Counted from the first letter of the stretch, positions 1 through 10,761 are shown. The stretch is DNA of 64,000 nt from Cladocopium goreaui (GCA_947184155.2 CAMXCT020000507.1:178740-242739); one strand, 5' to 3'. The notes: generated by a model from the letters alone, not told the origin. Program-made: numbers and translations.

Positions 1-493
1 GCAAAATCTGCCTCGATGGCAGGACATAACCCCGCACCATCGGCACAAATGATCTCCTCCCATTCATCCACAACCTTTTGCTGCTCATCTGTCATACTGG
101 TTTTTTTGCGCTTGAAGAAATTTCGGCAAAACATTAAGTCCTTGTCTGTATTGCTCAGGCTGCTGTTGAAGCATGCTTCGAGACTTGTTTTTTGCATTTG
201 TCGCAAGTCATCTTCACGGTTTTCAAGTACAGTAAGCAAACGCGCGAAATCTGCCTCGATGGCAGGACATAACCCCGCACCATCGGCACAAATGATCTCT
301 TCCCATTCATCCACAACCTTTTGCTGCTCATCTGTCATACTGGTTTTTTTGCGCTTGAAAAATTTTTGGCAAAACTTTAAGTCCTTGTCTGTCTTGCTCA
401 GGTTGCTGTTGAAACATGCTTCGAGACTTGTTTTTTGCATTTGTCGCAAGTCATCTTGACGGTTTTCAAGTATAGTGAGCAAACGTGCAAAAT
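1..493 (-). repeat. 243-bp in-frame tandem repeat inside the first gene
   Basis: Two nearly identical 243-bp units are visible, joined at 250 and 493. The period is an exact multiple of three. The array probably continues left of the window. Confidence 0.85.
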
Positions 494-743
494 CAATGTC
501 CTCCGCCTCACTGCAAAGCCTTCGTTCCCAATCCATTAGAGTCGCTTTTTGGTCAGCCGTTACTTGCTTCTCAATCTTATTGTAAATTCTATAATACTTG
601 GCTCGCTCTGCATTTGCTTCGTATCCTCTGGTGCCTGTCCCTGTCCGCAAGCATGCTTTCAAATCCGTGGCGCGCAAAGCCTTCAACACAAGCTCTTCTT
701 TCTGCAAGAAACAAAGAAGGTCTTCGAACAGCGACGATTCCAT
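1..743 (-). CDS. Repeat protein with 81-residue units, N-terminal part (partial)
   Basis: An uninterrupted minus-strand frame runs from an ATG at 743-741 (context GCCATGG) to the left edge, about 247 codons, with no stop. The first 80 or so residues (start MESSLFEDLLCFLQKEELVL) are unique. They are followed by a charged unit containing DFARLLTVLENREDDLRQMQ and TSMTDEQQKVVDEWEEII. This unit recurs every 243 bp, exactly 81 codons (unit junctions near 493, 250 and 7), so the repeat keeps frame. Differences between copies are mostly substitutions, which argues for coding. I do not recognise the family; helical, Gln/Glu/Lys-rich composition suggests a coiled-coil or helical-bundle repeat. The C-terminus lies outside the window. 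The plus-strand frame over the same DNA is Ser/Leu-rich and looks like a shadow. Confidence 0.75.
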   Translation of the reverse strand, partial: MESSLFEDLLCFLQKEELVLKALRATDLKACLRTGTGTRGYEANAERAKYYRIYNKIEKQVTADQKATLMDWERRLCSEAEDIDFARLLTILENRQDDLRQMQKTSLEACFNSNLSKTDKDLKFCQKFFKRKKTSMTDEQQKVVDEWEEIICADGAGLCPAIEADFARLLTVLENREDDLRQMQKTSLEACFNSSLSNTDKDLMFCRNFFKRKKTSMTDEQQKVVDEWEEIICADGAGLCPAIEADF

Positions 744-1080
744 GGCGCTAGCCTACGCGGACCACAGCGTCGCACGTACCCACGCTTCCGCGGACCAGAA
801 CGTCGCACGTATGCGTTGCGAGTCTACGCAGTTGCAAGGTTGTATCGTGTACATGCATGATGTTTGTTGACACTTGTTCACGTAAAACACTATATATGAT
901 GGCTACGTTGCATGCTTGCTATATATGATCGTGTTCTCGCCGAATCGATTTAATCACATGCATGATCCAAACAATGGCGGCCGGAACATGCACAATTCGC
1001 ACACAGCACTGCCTCAGGATATACACATGCACTGCCTCATTGCATTTGCCAAGCTTTGGTGTTTGCAAGCAGACAAAATC
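744..1080. other. Upstream region of the first gene; no gene seen
   Basis: This holds a short direct repeat (CGCGGACCA followed by GCGTCGCACGTA-like sequence near 757-782 and 791-812) just upstream of the minus-strand ATG, then unique sequence. A promoter is likely here by position, but no motif can be named. Confidence 0.3.
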
Positions 1081-1083
1081 TGA

Positions 1084-1720
1084 AAAAAATCTCACTTCAC
1101 ACTTCACACTCCACACTTCACACTTCTCACTGCTGCCTTCACGCTCCAGACCTCACACTTCACACTTCACACTTCACACTTCTCACTTCTCACTGCTTCC
1201 TTCCCACTCCAAACTCCACACTTCACACTTCTCACTTCGCACTTCACACTTCGCACTTCACACTTCACAGTCCACACTTCACACTTCTCACTTCTCACTT
1301 CTCACTGCTTCCTTCCCACTCCAAACTCCACACTTCACACTTCTCACGTCGCACTTCACACTCCACATTTCACACTTCACAGTCCACACTTCACACTTCT
1401 CACTTCTCACTGCTTCCTTCACACTCCAAACTTTACACTTCACACTTCTCACTTTGCACTTCACACTCCACACTTCTCACTTCTCACTGCTTTCTTCACA
1501 CTCCAAACTTCACACTTCACACTTCACACTCCACACTTCACACTGCACTCTTTGCACTCCAAACTTCACACTCCACACTTCACACTTCACATTTCACATT
1601 TCACACTTCTCACTTCTCACTGCTTCCTTCACACTCCAAACTTCACACTTCACACTGCACTCTTCACGCTCCACACTTCACACTGCACTCTTCACACTCC
1701 ACATTTCATCTCATCTGAGC
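1084..1720. repeat. Degenerate minisatellite, CACTTCACA/CACTTCTCA units
   Basis: About 640 bp of pyrimidine-rich short units (ACTTCACACT, ACTTCTCACT, CTCCACACTT) with interspersed longer motifs such as CTGCTTCCTTCACACTCC. The long plus-strand open frames here (His/Ser/Thr/Leu-rich) come from the repeat, not from a gene. Confidence 0.9.
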
Positions 1721-1810
1721 TCTTCTCACCTTATCCCAGCTCATCTCTTCTCATCTAGTCCCTTCTCATATGTCATCTATTAAGCTTTCAATATAATTCC
1801 CAGCACTACT

Positions 1811-3390
1811 ACTAATCACTGTCGCACCCTTGATGCACCCACTCCAATGCGATTTACGAAGTCCAGCTGCAAAAGACAATAGTATTGCGCATGCAGCCAC
1901 AGCACGAAGCAACCTTGACGCAGCCATTACAATGCGATCTGCAGAGACTGAGTTGCAAAACACAATAGAACTACGCGCAACGGCGTCGGAAATTGTAGCT
2001 CCAAAACCGGATCTCGACGCCAGAGCAAAAAAAAGACGATTTTGAAGCACTTTTTAAAAGGATTTTTAGAAGGAAAATCACTAGCGCCAAAATGAAGAAA
2101 ATCTGCTGACAAATCACTGTCGCAGCCTTCATGCAGCCACTCCAATACGATTTACGAGATCCAGCTGCAAAAGACAATAGTATTACGCATGCAGCCAAAG
2201 CAGGAAGCAACCTTGCAATCCCATTTACATTGCGGGAAGGATCCGACAGTTGCAAATCACAATGGAATTCCATCGGCAACTCATCCACCAGCACCACTTG
2301 CAATCCCATTTACATTGCGGGAACGATCCTACAGTTGCAAATCACAATGGAATTCTGTCGACCGCACATGCACGAAACACAGTTGAAACCCCATTTACAA
2401 TGCGGAACCGATCCGAGCATGATCCGACCATGATCCGAGACCGATCCGACCATGATCCGACCACACACGAGACCGTCTCGCAACCGTCGCACCGCAGAGG
2501 TAGATCATCGAGGTTCGGGGACGGACTTTGTATGGAAAAACATAGGGTTTCGTGCATCTGCTATCTCTCAAAAACGCATTTCGTGCGAGACTACGAATGC
2601 AACCACAGCACGAAGCAACCTTGACGCAGCCATTACAATGCAATCTGCAGAGACTGAGTTGCAAAAGACAATAGAACTACGCGCATTGGAGTGCGGAAAT
2701 TGTAGCTCCAAAACCGGATCTCGATGCCAGAGCGAAAAAAAAAACGATTTTGAAGCACTTTTTAAAAAGATTTTTAGAAGGAAAATCACTAGCGCCTAAA
2801 TGAAGAAAATCTGCTGACAAATCACTGTCGCAGCCTTCATGCAGCCACTCCAATACGATTTACGAAGTCCAGCTGCAAAAGACAATAGTATTACGTATGC
2901 AGCCAAAGCAGGAAGCAACCTTGCAATCCCATTTACATTGCGGGAAGGATACTACAGTTGCAAATCACAATGGAATTCCATTGGCAACTCATCCACCAGT
3001 GCCACTTGCAATCCCATTTACATTGCGGGAACGATCCTACAGTTGCAATTCACAATGGAATTCTGTCGACCGCACATAGACGAAACACAGTTGAAACCCC
3101 ATTTACAATGCGGAACCGATCCGAGACCGATCCGACCATGATCCGACCATGATCCGACCATGATCCGACCATGATCCGACCACACACGAGACCGTCTCGC
3201 ACCCGTCGCACCGCAGAGGTAGATCATCGAGGTTCGGGGACAGACTTTGTATGGAAAAACATAGGGTTTCCTGCATCTGCTATCTCTCAAAAACGCATTT
3301 CGTGCGAGACTTCCTCCAAAACTCCATCGGCAACTCATCCGGCAGCACCACTTGCAATCCCATTTGCATTGCGGGAACAATCAATGCCCT
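1811..3390. repeat. Tandemly duplicated 0.7-kb unit with nested repeats
   Basis: The block starting GCAGCCTTCATGCAGCCACT occurs near 2120 and again near 2828, about 708 bp apart; its right ends (CGTGCGAGAC at 2582 and 3301) are 719 bp apart. A third diverged copy of the left part starts near 1815. Inside each copy, CCATTTACATTGCGGGAA with CACAATGGAATTC recurs twice. I see no convincing gene in it. Confidence 0.85.
3134..3181. repeat. (ATGATCCGACC)n 11-bp minisatellite
   Basis: Four consecutive ATGATCCGACC units. A related degenerate run lies at 2415-2460 in the other copy of the duplication. Confidence 0.85.
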
Positions 3391-3394
3391 AACT

Positions 3395-4206
3395 AACTCT
3401 TGCTTTAACTAACCCTTTCCCTGACGAACTCTTTCTTTGCTAACTCTTTCTTTGACTACCTCATATATCCTGACTAACTCTGTCTTTGACAAACTCTTTC
3501 CCTGACTAACTATTTCTTTGACTAACTCTTTCTTTGACTAACTGTTTCCCTGACTAACTGTTTCTTTGACTAACTCTTTCTTTGACTAACTGTTTCTTTG
3601 ACTAACTGTTTCTTTGACTACCTGTTTCTTCGACGAACTCTTTCTTCGACGAACTCTTTCTTTGACTAACTGTTTCTTCGACGAACTCTTTCTTCGACGA
3701 ACTCTTTCTTTGACTAACTGTTTGACTAACTGTTTCTTTGACTAACTCTTTCTTTGACGAACTCTTTCTTTGACTAACTGTTTCTTTGACTACCTGTTTC
3801 TTCGACGAACTCTTTCTTCGACGAACTCTTTCTTTGACTAACTGTTTCTTTGACTACCTGTTTCTTTGACTAACTGTTTCTTTGACGAACTCTTTCTTTG
3901 ACTAACTCTTTCCCTGACTAACTGTTTCTTTGACTAACTGTTTCTTTGACTAACTCTTTCCCTGACTAACTGTTTCTTTGACTAACTCTTTCTTTGACTA
4001 ACTCTTTCTTTGACTAACTGTTTCTTTGACTAACTCTTTCTTTGACTAACTCTCTGTTTGACTAACTGTTTCTTTGACTAACTCTTTCTTTGACTAACTG
4101 TTTCTTTGACTAACTCTTTCTTTGACTAACTCTCTGTTTGACTAACTGTTTCTTTGACTAACTCTTTCTTTGACTAACTCTTTCTTTGACTAACTCTTTC
4201 CCTGAC
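3395..4206. repeat. 16-bp minisatellite, TTTCTTTGACTAACTG/C units
   Basis: About 50 tandem units of TTTCTTTGACTAACT plus G or C, with variants TTTCCCTGACTAACT and CTTCGACGAACTC. No coding potential. Confidence 0.95.
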
Positions 4207-4376
4207 ATTCTAAAAGTCCGTAACACGGAAGTTTCTCCCACTAAACTTCCTTTGAATAATTATATTACAGACTATAATTGGATTCTTCCCAATAGGATTT
4301 TCCATTCTATAATAATAGGATTTTCCAACTATTGGGGTACCCCGCATTTTAAGAAACTTGGGTGACCCTGCCCGCC

Positions 4377-4456
4377 GAGGCTCCAAAAGCTGAAAGAGTT
4401 GTCGTGCACGTTCCCGAGGGGCGTCACAGCCAAGATCAGCACCAATACGTGTATTC
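4377..4456 (-). CDS. Putative exon, unassigned protein
   Basis: A minus frame of about 26 codons reads GADLGCDAPRERARQLFQLL and onward. It is preceded by a pyrimidine-rich TTTTAG followed by G, and ends at a possible GTCACC donor. Composition (Arg, Leu, Glu, Ala) and third-position GC favour coding. It lies between the TPR gene and the first gene and could be a 3' exon of an otherwise unseen gene. Function unknown. Confidence 0.4.
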
Positions 4457-4779
4457 CTAAAAGGAACATGATGCCATGATATGCCATGGGTAAGCTTGGG
4501 ATTCTTGAGTCTTATTTGTAAATGTATCAGTGACTATCAGTGTGTTTGTTCATTGTAAAATGAGATGATTGGTTCATCTATCGTATTGTTCTTCTTGTTC
4601 CATCCATTTCTGGGTCGCTTCTCAGACCATCCCGTGTCATCAAAACGGCGGCCGTTTCTGAAAATGGGGTATTTGCCGTATACATCACAAATAGCTTTAC
4701 AAGTGGGGGATATAACCATCATATTGGACTATTGGGTACCCTATTTTCAGACAAACCCATAGTATCATAAGATCATATA

Positions 4780-5400
4780 AGATCAATACCCATGGGTGAT
4801 GAATTTCATATCCAAACCCAAAGAAAACAGCTTCGCACAGCTTCGCTATGCATCGGTTGGCTCTTGGACTGAGGCCACGACACTTCAAAGATACAAATGC
4901 GACCATCCTCAAATCGCAGGGAGAAAAATTGCGTTCGACAGGTTTGTCTGAACATTGGGGACAGAGACTCCGAAATGACAATTTAGTGAAATGATGATAA
5001 TGATAATGATAATGATAATCCAATTGGAATTGAGGACACCCTATTTTCAAACTATAGCCCACTTGTTGCTGGATGTTTTTCAGGATCTGAGAACCCCTGC
5101 TGGTCGTTGCTTGTAGTTGAAGTTCAGAATGCCATCCTCAAATGGGGGCAAAACCAGACATGGCTCACATCAACGAACCATCCATGGTTTGCCATCCAAG
5201 TGACATATTCCTGAAGGAATCTGGCCTTGGAAACACCAAAAATAAATGTGAACATCTCCATATTATGGAGGTGTAGATAGGTTTCCGTTTTGTCATGGGC
5301 TTGAGGACGAGATGCTCTGAGAAAGGGGCATCGGTCGGCATCGCTTACGGACACTTGTGGTCGTTCTATTGTCGTTATAACTCTCACCATAGGACACAGG
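4780..5400. other. Region with competing short frames; gene uncertain
   Basis: Several frames on both strands look mildly protein-like (minus 4830-4990 and 5130-5390; plus 4800-4950), but no frame is decisive and no splice junctions can be chosen. A short ATGATA repeat lies at 4992-5019. Confidence 0.3.
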
Positions 5401-5567
5401 ACATGTCAAGGGAGTTCAGATTCAAATGATCATGTCAGGACACTGGGGTGAAAGTCGACTGCAGGATCGCCCGTTTTTGCGGTGTTGCTCACTATTCCGA
5501 AACGAAGCCAAGCTGAGGCGTTGCTCACTATTCCGCGTCTATTGACGGCGATGACCTGCGGAAGCAG

Positions 5568-8170
5568 CTACAAAATGATACAAGTACCGCTGGCCCTTGA
5601 GCAACCTGCATAGTTTTTGGCAAAAACCAATGTGCGAGGATGCTCGGCGCCGAGGGTGCGCTCACCGGCCTCCAAAGCTCTCCTGAAGAGCGCTTCTGCA
5701 TCTTTCAGCAGGCCCCTGGCATTGAGGCAATTTGCCAAATTGTTGACTGAGAGCAATGTGTCAGGATGGTCCGCACCGAGGGTGTGCTCACGGGCCTCCA
5801 AAGCTCTCCTGAAGAGCGCTTCTGCATCTTTCAGCAGGCCCCTGGCATTGAGGCAATTTGCCAAATTGTTGACTGAGAGCAATGTGTCAGGATGGTCCGC
5901 ACCGAGGGTGTGCTCACGGGCCTCCAAAGCTCTCCTGAAGAGCGCTTCTGCATCTTTCAGCAGGCCCCTGGCATTGAGGCAATTTGCCAAATTGTTGACT
6001 GAGAGCAATGTGTCAGGATGGTCCGCACCGAGGGTGTGCTCACGGGCCTCCAAAGCTCTCCTGAGGAGCGCTTCTGCATCTTTCAGCTGGCCCTGGCCTG
6101 GAGGCAATTTGCCAAATTGTTGACTGAGAGCAATGTGTCAGGATGGTCCGCACCGAGGGTGTGCTCACGGGCCTCCAAAGCTCTCCTGAAGAGCGCTTCT
6201 GCATCTTTCAGCTGGCCCCCGGCATTGAGGCAATTTGCCAAATTGTTGACTGAGAGCAATGTGTCAGGATGGTCCGCACCGAGGGTGTGCTCACGGGCCT
6301 CCAAAGCTCTCCTGAGAGCGCTTCTGCATCTTTCAGCTGGCCCTGGCCTGAGGCAATTTGCCAAATTGTTGACTGAGAGCAATGTGTCAGGATGCTCGGC
6401 ACCGAGGGTGTGCTCACGGGCCTCCAAAGCTCTCCTGAGAGCGCTTCTGCATCTTTCAGCTGGCCCTGGCTTTGAGGCAATTTGCCAAATTGTTGACTGA
6501 GAGCAATGTGGAAGGATGCTCGGCACCGAGGGTGTGCTCACGGGCCTCCAAAGCTCTCCTGAGGAGCGCTTCTGCATCTTTCAGCCGGCCCTGGAGGCAA
6601 TTGCCAAATTGTGGACTGAGGCATGTGGAGGATGCTCGGCACCGAGGGTGCGCTTGGGCCTCCAAAGCTTCGCCTGAGGAGCTGCTTCTTCGCGATCTGA
6701 GAGGCAATGTGTTACTGAGAGCATGTGTCCGCACCGAGGGTGTGCTCAAGCGGGGCCCTCCAAAGCTCTCCTGAGGAGCGCTTCTGCATCTTTCAGCTGG
6801 CCCTGGCCTGGAGGCAATTTGCCAAATTGTTGACTGAGAGCAATGTGTCAGGATGGTCCGCACCGAGGGTGTGCTCACGGGCCTCCAAAGCTCTCCTGAG
6901 GGGCGCTTCTGCATCTTTCAGCTGGCCCTGGCCTGGAGGCAATTTGCCAAATTGTTGACTGAGAGCAATGTGTCAGGATGGTCCGCACCGAGGGTGTGCT
7001 CACGGGCCTCCAAAGCTCTCCTGAGGAGCGCTTCTGCATCTTTCAGCTGGCCCTGGCCTGGAGGCAATTTGCCAAATTGTTGACTGAGAGCAATGTTTGA
7101 GGATGCTCGGCACCCAGGGTGTGCTCACGGGCCTCCAAAGCTCTCCTGAGGAGCGCTTCTGCATCTTTCAGCTGGCCCCTGGCATTGAGGCAATTTGCCA
7201 AATTGTTGACTGAGAGCAATGTGTCAGGATGGTCCGCACCGAGGGTGTGCTCACGGGCCTCCAAAGCTCTCCTGAGGAGCGCTTCTGCATCTTTCAGCTG
7301 GCCCTGGCCTGGAGGCAATTTGCCAAATTGTTGACTGAGAGCAATGTGTCAGGATGGTCCGCACCGAGGGTGTGCTCACGGGCCTCCAGAACTTCTGTTA
7401 GCAGGATCTTGCTTTCCGGGAAGTAGCCTCGCTTCAGCAGAGCATCCCCCAAACGCGCCTTGGCATCAATCTTGAGCCCAGGACTGTGAGCAGCCGCTGC
7501 ACGTGCTCGGAGAGCATGTAAGAGGCGAGCTCGAGCATTGGTAACTCCCTCCTCCCCAGCCACCCGGAGAACCACACAGCAGCGCTCGGGCTGCCCGGGC
7601 TCATTCAACAGCTTGTCAGCGAGATTCGTGCCCGGTGGCTTTCCTGCTGCCTCCATCTCAGGCGTTGGCCTCACTGAAATGTCGTAGGCATTCTCTGGGT
7701 CGATGAGCAAAGGAATGCAGAACGATGCACGTGGTGGATACACTCTCCTCACATAGTCTTCACCATGAAGTTCCACATCTCGCCTCATCATATTTCCAAA
7801 ATTGTTATCTAAGAGTTCCATTCGGTCTGCCCATCGCTCGGGAGATTTAGGGACGCTGTACACGCCCCCACCAGGCGTTTGCAGTTTCTCCCTCTGTTTT
7901 CAGTGAGGCCCATACCTCTGCAGCTTCTTTCTCAAGGGCCGTGATGTTCCTGAAAGGTAGTTCCTCCGTGTAGTGGAAGAATGCCTTGGCACCTGGCCTT
8001 GCTGACAAATCAATGGCATCTTTCCATACAACGATGCCAGTTCGAAGATGCTTCCAGGAATGGTTGAAATCCTTGCTGTCCTGGTACTCTTCACTTTGGA
8101 ACTCTCCACCCTCTCGGTATCCAGTTTCGAAGTAGCGTCGCAAGTCGTCCACAGTGGAAGCTGCCCTCAT
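5568..8170 (-). CDS. TPR-repeat protein, kinesin-light-chain-like, with frameshifts
   Basis: The N-terminus (MRAASTVDDLRRYFETGYRE) starts at an ATG with an in-frame upstream stop, and FHYTEELPFRNIT follows. A non-repetitive region includes RASFCIPLLIDPENAYDI. About 14 tandem 42-residue TPR units then follow, of the type LLSVNNLANCLNARG with KDAEALFRRALEAREHTLGA, matching kinesin-light-chain/NPHP3-style TPR pairs. The frame ends at a stop at 5568-5570. In my reading, N-terminal regions of this type joined to such arrays recur in Symbiodiniaceae proteins. No intron is needed, but the frame is broken at a C-run (7865-7869) and in many repeat units that lack one G. It is either a pseudogene or contains assembly errors. 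Likely a scaffold; partners unknown. Confidence 0.8.
5640..7395 (-). repeat. 126-bp tandem repeats encoding the TPR units
   Basis: About 14 units of 126 bp, highly similar, with boundaries visible at the recurrent GAGGCAATTTGCCAAATTGT (plus strand). Units around 6600-6720 are scrambled and shortened. Confidence 0.95.
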
Positions 8171-8341
8171 GGCTTAGACAAAGGCAACGATAAGAAAAAT
8201 CCTGAATGAGCTACGGAAGGAAACGTGCAATCTGCAGTTTTCCTATGGAGCTTAGAAATCTCCATGCAATCATTTTTCAGGGCGTGGCACCGGATGGTTA
8301 TTATGTAGTAATACCTTGCTATACCGAGCTACGATTGGTAC

Positions 8342-8479
8342 CTTGAATGCCTTGCTACAAAATTCCCGCATGATTTCTTTCATTGAGCTCCCAGCCATGA
8401 TGTTGACGTGTCTCAAGGGCACAAGACACAGCTCCCGATGCACTTCCACCACGTTGGGCCAAATGTAGACGGCCCTGTC
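8342..8479 (-). CDS. ATP-grasp protein, C-terminal-side exon
   Basis: It follows CGACCCAG and reads DRAVYIWPNVVEVHRELCLV to EIMREFCSKAFK, ending at AAG before GTACC. It joins in phase 0 to the exon at 8825-8672. The Glu/Arg/Leu pattern and position after the VQE-type strand fit the ATP-grasp C-lobe. Later exons with the metal-binding residues are not recognised before the TPR gene start at 8170, so the gene may be truncated. Confidence 0.55.
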
Positions 8480-8671
8480 CTGGGTCGATGAAGCTTGGGA
8501 CCCCAAGATCAATGGACAACCAGAAAATCTGTTCCTTTTTTGAATGGCACAGCTTTGGGTAATTTAAGGGCAAGTTGATTTGGTTTGATGATGTTTGATG
8601 TAAGTTGATGATACTTGATGTAAATTTGGAGTAGCAACTTCTTCCAATGTGCCGAATCCTGGCTATACAAC

Positions 8672-8825
8672 CGTTGCATGCCACGGCACGTAGGTATATC
8701 TCATGCCCACCATGTCCATGATGCTTCCATAGGACACCAGGAGGGAGACCGAGAACTCCACATTTCCAGGAACCAGTTCTTGCAGGACCCATTTCTTGGG
8801 AGAAAACTCGGGAGCATATTTGTAC
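8672..8825 (-). CDS. ATP-grasp protein, central exon
   Basis: The exon opens at CATCTGAG followed by G and reads YKYAPEFSPKKWVLQELVPG, then VEFSVSLLVSYGSIMDMVG. It ends ACG before GTTGTA. The pattern W-V-L-Q-E-L-V-P-G-N-V-E-F-S-V matches the family segment where the ATP-binding Glu precedes a Gly and a second Glu. Phases agree with both neighbours if the upstream exon uses a GC donor. Confidence 0.6.
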
Positions 8826-8915
8826 CTCAGATGACTCAGTACTGGGGGATGATGGGGGATGATGATGGTCGAGTTCAACTCTTCGTTTTTATGATGATCA
8901 AATCAAGGATGATCT

Positions 8916-9022
8916 GGCTATGGATCAATACCTATACATACCATTTTTAGGGGGATGAACATCCATTTACCAGCTATTTTGATGTTCACCAGGGGGATAG
9001 GGTTTTGACCCATCCCCATCTG
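8916..9022. mobile_element. Dispersed element family 4, copy in an ATP-grasp intron
   Basis: GGCTATGGATCAATACCTAT to GTTTTGACCCATCCCC. The reverse-complement copy lies at 13324-13430. Confidence 0.7.
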
Positions 9023-9133
9023 AAAAAGGATGATCTTAAATTCCAGCACTTCAGGTCTGGGATGATTCCCCATTTCAAGTCCCCATGGCATCCCATGAGC
9101 TCCCCAAAGGTCTGACCAAGGTGAACAAGGTGC

Positions 9134-9279
9134 ACTTCATCCTTGCTGTTGCAGATGTAGGAGTTCTTCCCGAATTCACCCTGACAAGGCTTCAACACGC
9201 AGGGATACACCGCGCTTTCCGGCGCTGCAAAGTGCATGGGAAGAAAGTCCACCTCAATGCAGAGTCCGGTGAGGTTTTT
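9134..9279 (-). CDS. ATP-grasp protein, N-lobe exon
   Basis: The frame reads NLTGLCIEVDFLPMHFAAPE, then SAVYPCVLKPCQGEFGKNSY and ICNSKDE. YPCVLKP followed by a Gly-containing loop is the typical ATP-grasp nucleotide-binding strand and loop, with the Lys contacting phosphate. Ending at GATGAAGT before GCACC (GC donor) joins the next exon in frame. ATP-grasp enzymes ligate a carboxylate to an amine or thiol; the substrate cannot be inferred. One possibility is amino-acid or mycosporine-type ligases, unproven. Confidence 0.6.
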
Positions 9280-9311
9280 CTCCGGAGAAAAAAAAACATG
9301 AAAAAACTATA

Positions 9312-9390
9312 TAATGCCTATCTATATATATTATATATATATATTATATATAATTATACTATATATAATTATATTATATATAATTAATAT
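9312..9390. repeat. AT-rich microsatellite
   Basis: Alternating TATATAT, TATTATATAT and ATAATTATA blocks. Confidence 0.85.
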
Positions 9391-9564
9391 TGCAACATAT
9401 TGCAATCCAACTATCCAGCAGATGTTCTAATCATTTTCCTCTGGTTTTCCCCATGGTTTTTTCCCAGATCCGCAGGCTGGTACTGAGGTTCCATCCATGC
9501 CGATCCGATCAGCAAAGCCGGGGAGGTTCGCCTGACCATCGAGGAAACCACTGGTCAACTGCTA

Positions 9565-9671
9565 CCCGGCCTGGTAAACATACAAAAAACTATGGAAAGA
9601 TCCACCATTTTTCATGGGAAAATCCACTATTTCTATGGCCATTTTCAATAGCTATGTTAAATTACCAGAGG
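9565..9671 (+). mobile_element. MITE family 1 copy, ends altered
   Basis: GTAAAC at 9574 to TTACCAG at 9668. The left flank is CCCGGCCTG rather than CCCTCTG; the interior matches the family (CCACTATTTCTATGGCCATT). Confidence 0.8.
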
Positions 9672-9715
9672 CTACAGTTTGCGAACTGGAAAATCACCGA
9701 TGTTGATCCATTTTG

Positions 9716-9795
9716 ACTAGGTAAATCATCTATAAATCATCTATTTCTATGGTCCAGTTTCCATAGCTATTTTTTAGCTTACTGGAGGCTATTTG
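9716..9795 (+). mobile_element. MITE family 1, diverged copy
   Basis: GTAAATCATCTATAAATCAT and ATTTCTATGG, then AGCTATTTTTTAGCTTACTGGAGG: eroded ends of the family. Confidence 0.5.
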
Positions 9796-9937
9796 CCCAT
9801 GAAAACCATACAAGAACCCATAACACCATCCATTCATCAGTCCATCAGTTTTCCAGTTCTTTCCTGGCAACATTGTTTCAAAACCGAGCCATGTTTACAT
9901 CATCACCACAGGGTTTTGAGTTTTGGGTCAGTAAAAA

Positions 9938-10088
9938 AGTTCAAGTCGCAGCTTCTTTCGCTCAAAGCTGGCCTTGTTCCCCAAGCTTTCAATGATGTGC
10001 ACAGGGCTGGTGATGATTTTCCAACCGCAGCTCTTCAACTTCTCCTGGAGCTTGGCGATCCTGTGCCGGGAAGAATTCACCAGTTGAC
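9938..10088 (-). CDS. Exon upstream of the ATP-grasp domain
   Basis: Preceded by CAGTAG and then G, it reads VNSSRHRIAKLQEKLKSCGW, then KIITSPVHIIESLGNKASFE. Codons are strongly GC-ending (AAG, ATC, CTG, GAG). The ordering (helix, SLGNKASFE) resembles the pre-ATP-grasp linker just before the nucleotide-binding strand, so it is probably the same gene. Confidence 0.55.
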
Positions 10089-10369
10089 CTACTGGGGGTA
10101 GCTCCAGTTATCATAGAAATTTAGATGTTGCGGCCAGACCATTTTGCTATTGAAACCATAGTGAAACATATATTTTGAAAAACCCATGGTTTTTTTGGGA
10201 TGTTTTGGGAATCACCAATTTTTTGTGAAATACCAATTCAATCCAATTCAATCATCAAAACTATGGATTTGGCCATGAAACATGGTGATTGACCATCAAC
10301 ATCCATCAACAATTACGGTGAATGGGGATTGAAGCACGGCTCACTTGAGATCGATTTCTTACCAGTCAT

Positions 10370-10475
10370 ACCCTCTGGTAAACTAACATGGCTATGGAAA
10401 ATCACCATTTTTAATGGGAAAACTCACTATAAATGACCATGTTCAATAGCTTTTTGTATGTTTAGCAAAGGGTAA
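10370..10475 (+). mobile_element. MITE family 1 copy
   Basis: ACCCTCTGGTAAAC on the left; the right end has decayed to TTTAGCAAAGGGTA. Similar hexamers (AGTCAT) lie just outside both ends. Confidence 0.85.
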
Positions 10476-10520
10476 GTCATAACCCAGTGATCGATTTGGA
10501 CGAAAGCTGGGATGTTTCAC

Positions 10521-10644
10521 CCCAGCTTTCACACATCGATCGCCTCAAAGACAGCTTGTCACTGCATGGAAGGAGCCAGGACTTGCCACCAATTGGGGCG
10601 ATGGGTAGAGGAGCTCGTCCGTCCCAGTGCAAAGTGTTACGGGC
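10521..10644 (-). CDS. Putative exon upstream of the ATP-grasp exons
   Basis: Follows GCCGAG then G; reads ARNTLHWDGRAPLPIAPIGG, then KSWLLPCSDKLSLRRSMCES; ends at a GTGAAA donor. It probably belongs to the same gene as the ATP-grasp exons. No domain recognised. Confidence 0.5.
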
Positions 10645-10761
10645 CTCGGCGCGATCCCATGGGGTGCTCGGATGGACAATCTATGGGAAATCCTATAGGA
10701 AAAATCCCTGGAAAATAAGCCATCGAGATCCATGGGAGCTATTCTATAGATTGTTTCAGAT

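Noticed and set aside
962..1783. Long plus-strand open frames (over 200 codons, His/Ser/Thr-rich)
   Set aside because: They lie entirely within a short-unit minisatellite open in more than one frame; no start context or non-repeat domain.
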